This document shows positions 3,699 through 5,249 of a stretch of DNA of 5,249 nucleotides, piece after piece. Each line of letters starts with the position of its first letter. The first letter of the stretch is position 1. The translations under genes were made by a program, and so were the position numbers. The notes beneath the pieces are model-generated. The model did no database searches. It saw only the letters and a list, made by a program, of their open reading frames with translations, and was not told the DNA's origin. This DNA comes from Anaerolineae bacterium (lineage in GTDB: Bacteria > Chloroflexota > Anaerolineae > B4-G1 > SLSP01), in the NCBI GenBank assembly GCA_016927095.1, contig JAFGNI010000154.1, forward strand, positions 1 through 5,249, read 5' to 3'.

Positions 3699-5249
3699 AT
3701 GCCGTCGCCGCTTGACAACTTGCAGAGCGCTCTCACGATGCTCAGTTTCGAGGCCATCTGGTCAGCCCTCACCTATCCCTGGCAAAAAGCCAGAGCTCAG
3801 GCCGAATGGACACCCGAGGGCGAACGGATCAAAGGCCTGAAGCGATCGGTGGCCTATGGCGCACAGGCTGTCCGGCTTGGGCGCGGCAGTGGTTCTCGCC
3901 CCGCTTGGCCAAAGACATGGCAGAGATCCGGCGCGATCCGGTACGTGCACCTGACGGATCGCGGCGTCCGGCTCAGCGGTGCTGAGGGCACGATCGAGGT
4001 GGCGCTTCTGGCCTCCGATTTGGTGCGCATCCGCTATCTGCGTCCTGGTGCGGACGCCGACGCAGAGCCCATGTCCTATGCGATCCAGCGTCCCCTAGCC
4101 ACCTGGTCCATCCCCCCCTTTGTCTGCATCCAGCATCCGACCGCCTGTCTGCTGCAGACCAGCGACCTCGTGGTGGGCATCACGCTGGCATCGAGCCAGG
4201 TCTTCTTCGCTACGCCGGATGGGGCATTGATGCACAGCGACGTGGAGGCCGCGTGGGCGGACAACGGCGCCCTGCGGCACCGCGTCGCCTTGGCGCCCGG
4301 GGAGCGCATCTTTGGACTGGGCGAGCGCGCAACCCCGCACAACCGGCGCGGGCGAACGCATGTCCTCTGGAACACTGATCCGGCGGGCTACCGGAGCGGT
4401 GATGACCCCATCAACCTGAACATGCCCGTCTCCGTGCACATCGTGCCCGCGGGTGATGGCCGGAAACTCTCATCGTTGACCTTTTATGACAACCCGACCT
4501 ATGCGGAGTTCGACCTTGGGAGCAGCATCCCGAACGTCGCCGAGCACCGCTTCGCCGGCGGGGAGCTCCGGTACTACTTCGCTGTGGGTCCCCTACCCCA
4601 ACTGCTGGAGCGCTACACGGAGCTCACGGGGCGCCATCCACTGCAGCCGCTGTGGATGCTGGGCTATCACCAGAGCCGTTGGTCCTACGACACTGAGGCC
4701 CGGATTCGCAAGCTGGCCCGGGACTTCCGGGAACAACGCGTCCCCTGCGACGCCATCCACCTGGACATCGACTACATGGAGGGCTTTCGCTGCTTCACGT
4801 GGGACCGCAGATCATGTACTGAGCCGGCGCTGATGGCCGCCGACCTGCGGGAGATGGGCATCAAGCTCATCAGCATCATCGATCCGGGTATCAAGCGTGA
4901 CCCTGACTACGAGGTCTATCGAGAGGGCTTGGCGGGCGGTCACTTCTGCACAACGCCGGATGGTCAGGTGTTCCACGCACCGGTCTGGCCCGGATACAGC
5001 GCCTTCCCGGATTTCACCAATCCCGCCACACGGCGCTGGTGGGGCCAGCTCTACCGGCCCTTGCTAGAGACGGGGATTGCCGGGTTCTGGAACGACATGA
5101 ACGAACCTTCAGCGTTTGCCGCGATCGGGGACCGTACGCTGCCAGACACCGTCCGGCACGCCATGGAGGGGGCCGGCGGCACCCACGCCGAAGCGCACAA
5201 CATCTACGGCATGCAGATGGTGCGTGCGACGCGCGAGGGGCTTGAGGCC
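3699..5249 (+). CDS. GH31 family glycosidase (alpha-glucosidase-type), 3' end outside window
   Basis: This is an open frame of 517 codons with no stop before the right edge. GH31 enzymes are retaining alpha-glycosidases that release glucose, xylose or related sugars from alpha-linked ends. The beta-sandwich part has FGLGER (205-210) and WNTD (224-227). The barrel starts near GYHQSRWSYD (322-331), followed by HLDIDYM (354-360), TWD (367-369), DPGIK (395-399) and WPGYSAFPDF (430-439). GFWNDMNEP (462-470) is the family signature, with D466 as the nucleophile. The acid/base Asp lies beyond the window. The first ~70 residues are a polar, basic-leaning extension without a signal peptide, so the enzyme is probably cytoplasmic. 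After TWD the sequence is RRSCTEP, where many relatives have a form like PxRFPDP; the length is unchanged, so this is divergence, not a frameshift. ATG 3699 is chosen because AGGAG (3687-3691) lies 7 bases upstream. ATGs at 3681 and 3693 fit that site poorly. Substrate cannot be told. Confidence 0.93.
   Translation, partial: MPSPLDNLQSALTMLSFEAIWSALTYPWQKARAQAEWTPEGERIKGLKRSVAYGAQAVRLGRGSGSRPAWPKTWQRSGAIRYVHLTDRGVRLSGAEGTIEVALLASDLVRIRYLRPGADADAEPMSYAIQRPLATWSIPPFVCIQHPTACLLQTSDLVVGITLASSQVFFATPDGALMHSDVEAAWADNGALRHRVALAPGERIFGLGERATPHNRRGRTHVLWNTDPAGYRSGDDPINLNMPVSVHIVPAGDGRKLSSLTFYDNPTYAEFDLGSSIPNVAEHRFAGGELRYYFAVGPLPQLLERYTELTGRHPLQPLWMLGYHQSRWSYDTEARIRKLARDFREQRVPCDAIHLDIDYMEGFRCFTWDRRSCTEPALMAADLREMGIKLISIIDPGIKRDPDYEVYREGLAGGHFCTTPDGQVFHAPVWPGYSAFPDFTNPATRRWWGQLYRPLLETGIAGFWNDMNEPSAFAAIGDRTLPDTVRHAMEGAGGTHAEAHNIYGMQMVRATREGLEA

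Noticed and set aside
4486..4833. Alternative + strand frame of 115 codons inside the GH31 gene
   Set aside because: Its translation is low-complexity Ser/Thr/Arg-rich and it overlaps conserved GH31 motifs in the true frame.
4797..4840. Possible frameshift in the GH31 gene where RRSCTEP replaces the usual form after TWD
   Set aside because: The spacing to the following conserved ADLREMGIKL block matches relatives and the frame stays open on both sides, so this is substitution rather than an indel.

Overview
The window is GC-rich bacterial DNA (about 60% G+C by eye) with four protein genes, all on the + strand. Each has a clear Shine-Dalgarno site, and sigma-70-type promoter hexamers are visible. 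No mobile element, CRISPR array, tRNA or rRNA is seen. The gene mix (a CMP/dCMP-type deaminase, a muconate-lactonizing-subgroup epimerase, MgtE and a GH31 glycosidase) would suit a free-living heterotroph. The style of the proteins recalls Chloroflexota or similar GC-rich phyla, but this is a weak guess and no marker gene settles it.

Layout: positions 1-125 are a compact control region with two back-to-back promoter candidates whose -35 boxes overlap. One drives the deaminase gene rightward; the other points leftward to a gene outside the window. The zinc deaminase gene (126-710) is followed by a 119-base gap and a dipeptide-epimerase-like enolase superfamily gene (830-1900). A 364-base gap (1901-2264) follows, with its own promoter, a 5' stem-loop, a possible short leader ORF and a strong intrinsic terminator, all ahead of mgtE (2265-3629). 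After mgtE comes a 69-base gap with two small hairpins. One of them is a perfect inverted repeat that sits exactly in the spacer of a weak candidate promoter. The last gene (3699 to beyond the right edge) is a GH31 alpha-glucosidase-type enzyme, cut after its catalytic nucleophile motif.

The genes do not form one obvious pathway. The deaminase and epimerase may share a transcript, since no clear promoter is visible between them. mgtE appears to be its own unit under transcription attenuation, and the glycosidase may have its own promoter.

The most interesting part is the mgtE leader. Its layout (promoter, structured RNA, terminator, strong ribosome-binding site, Mg2+ channel gene) is that of a cation- or translation-responsive attenuator. 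I cannot recognise the canonical M-box (ykoK) sequence in it. It also contains an in-frame short ORF with Glu-Asp-Pro and Pro-Pro codons, which recalls Mg2+-sensing leader peptides of the MgtL type. That reading is a hypothesis.
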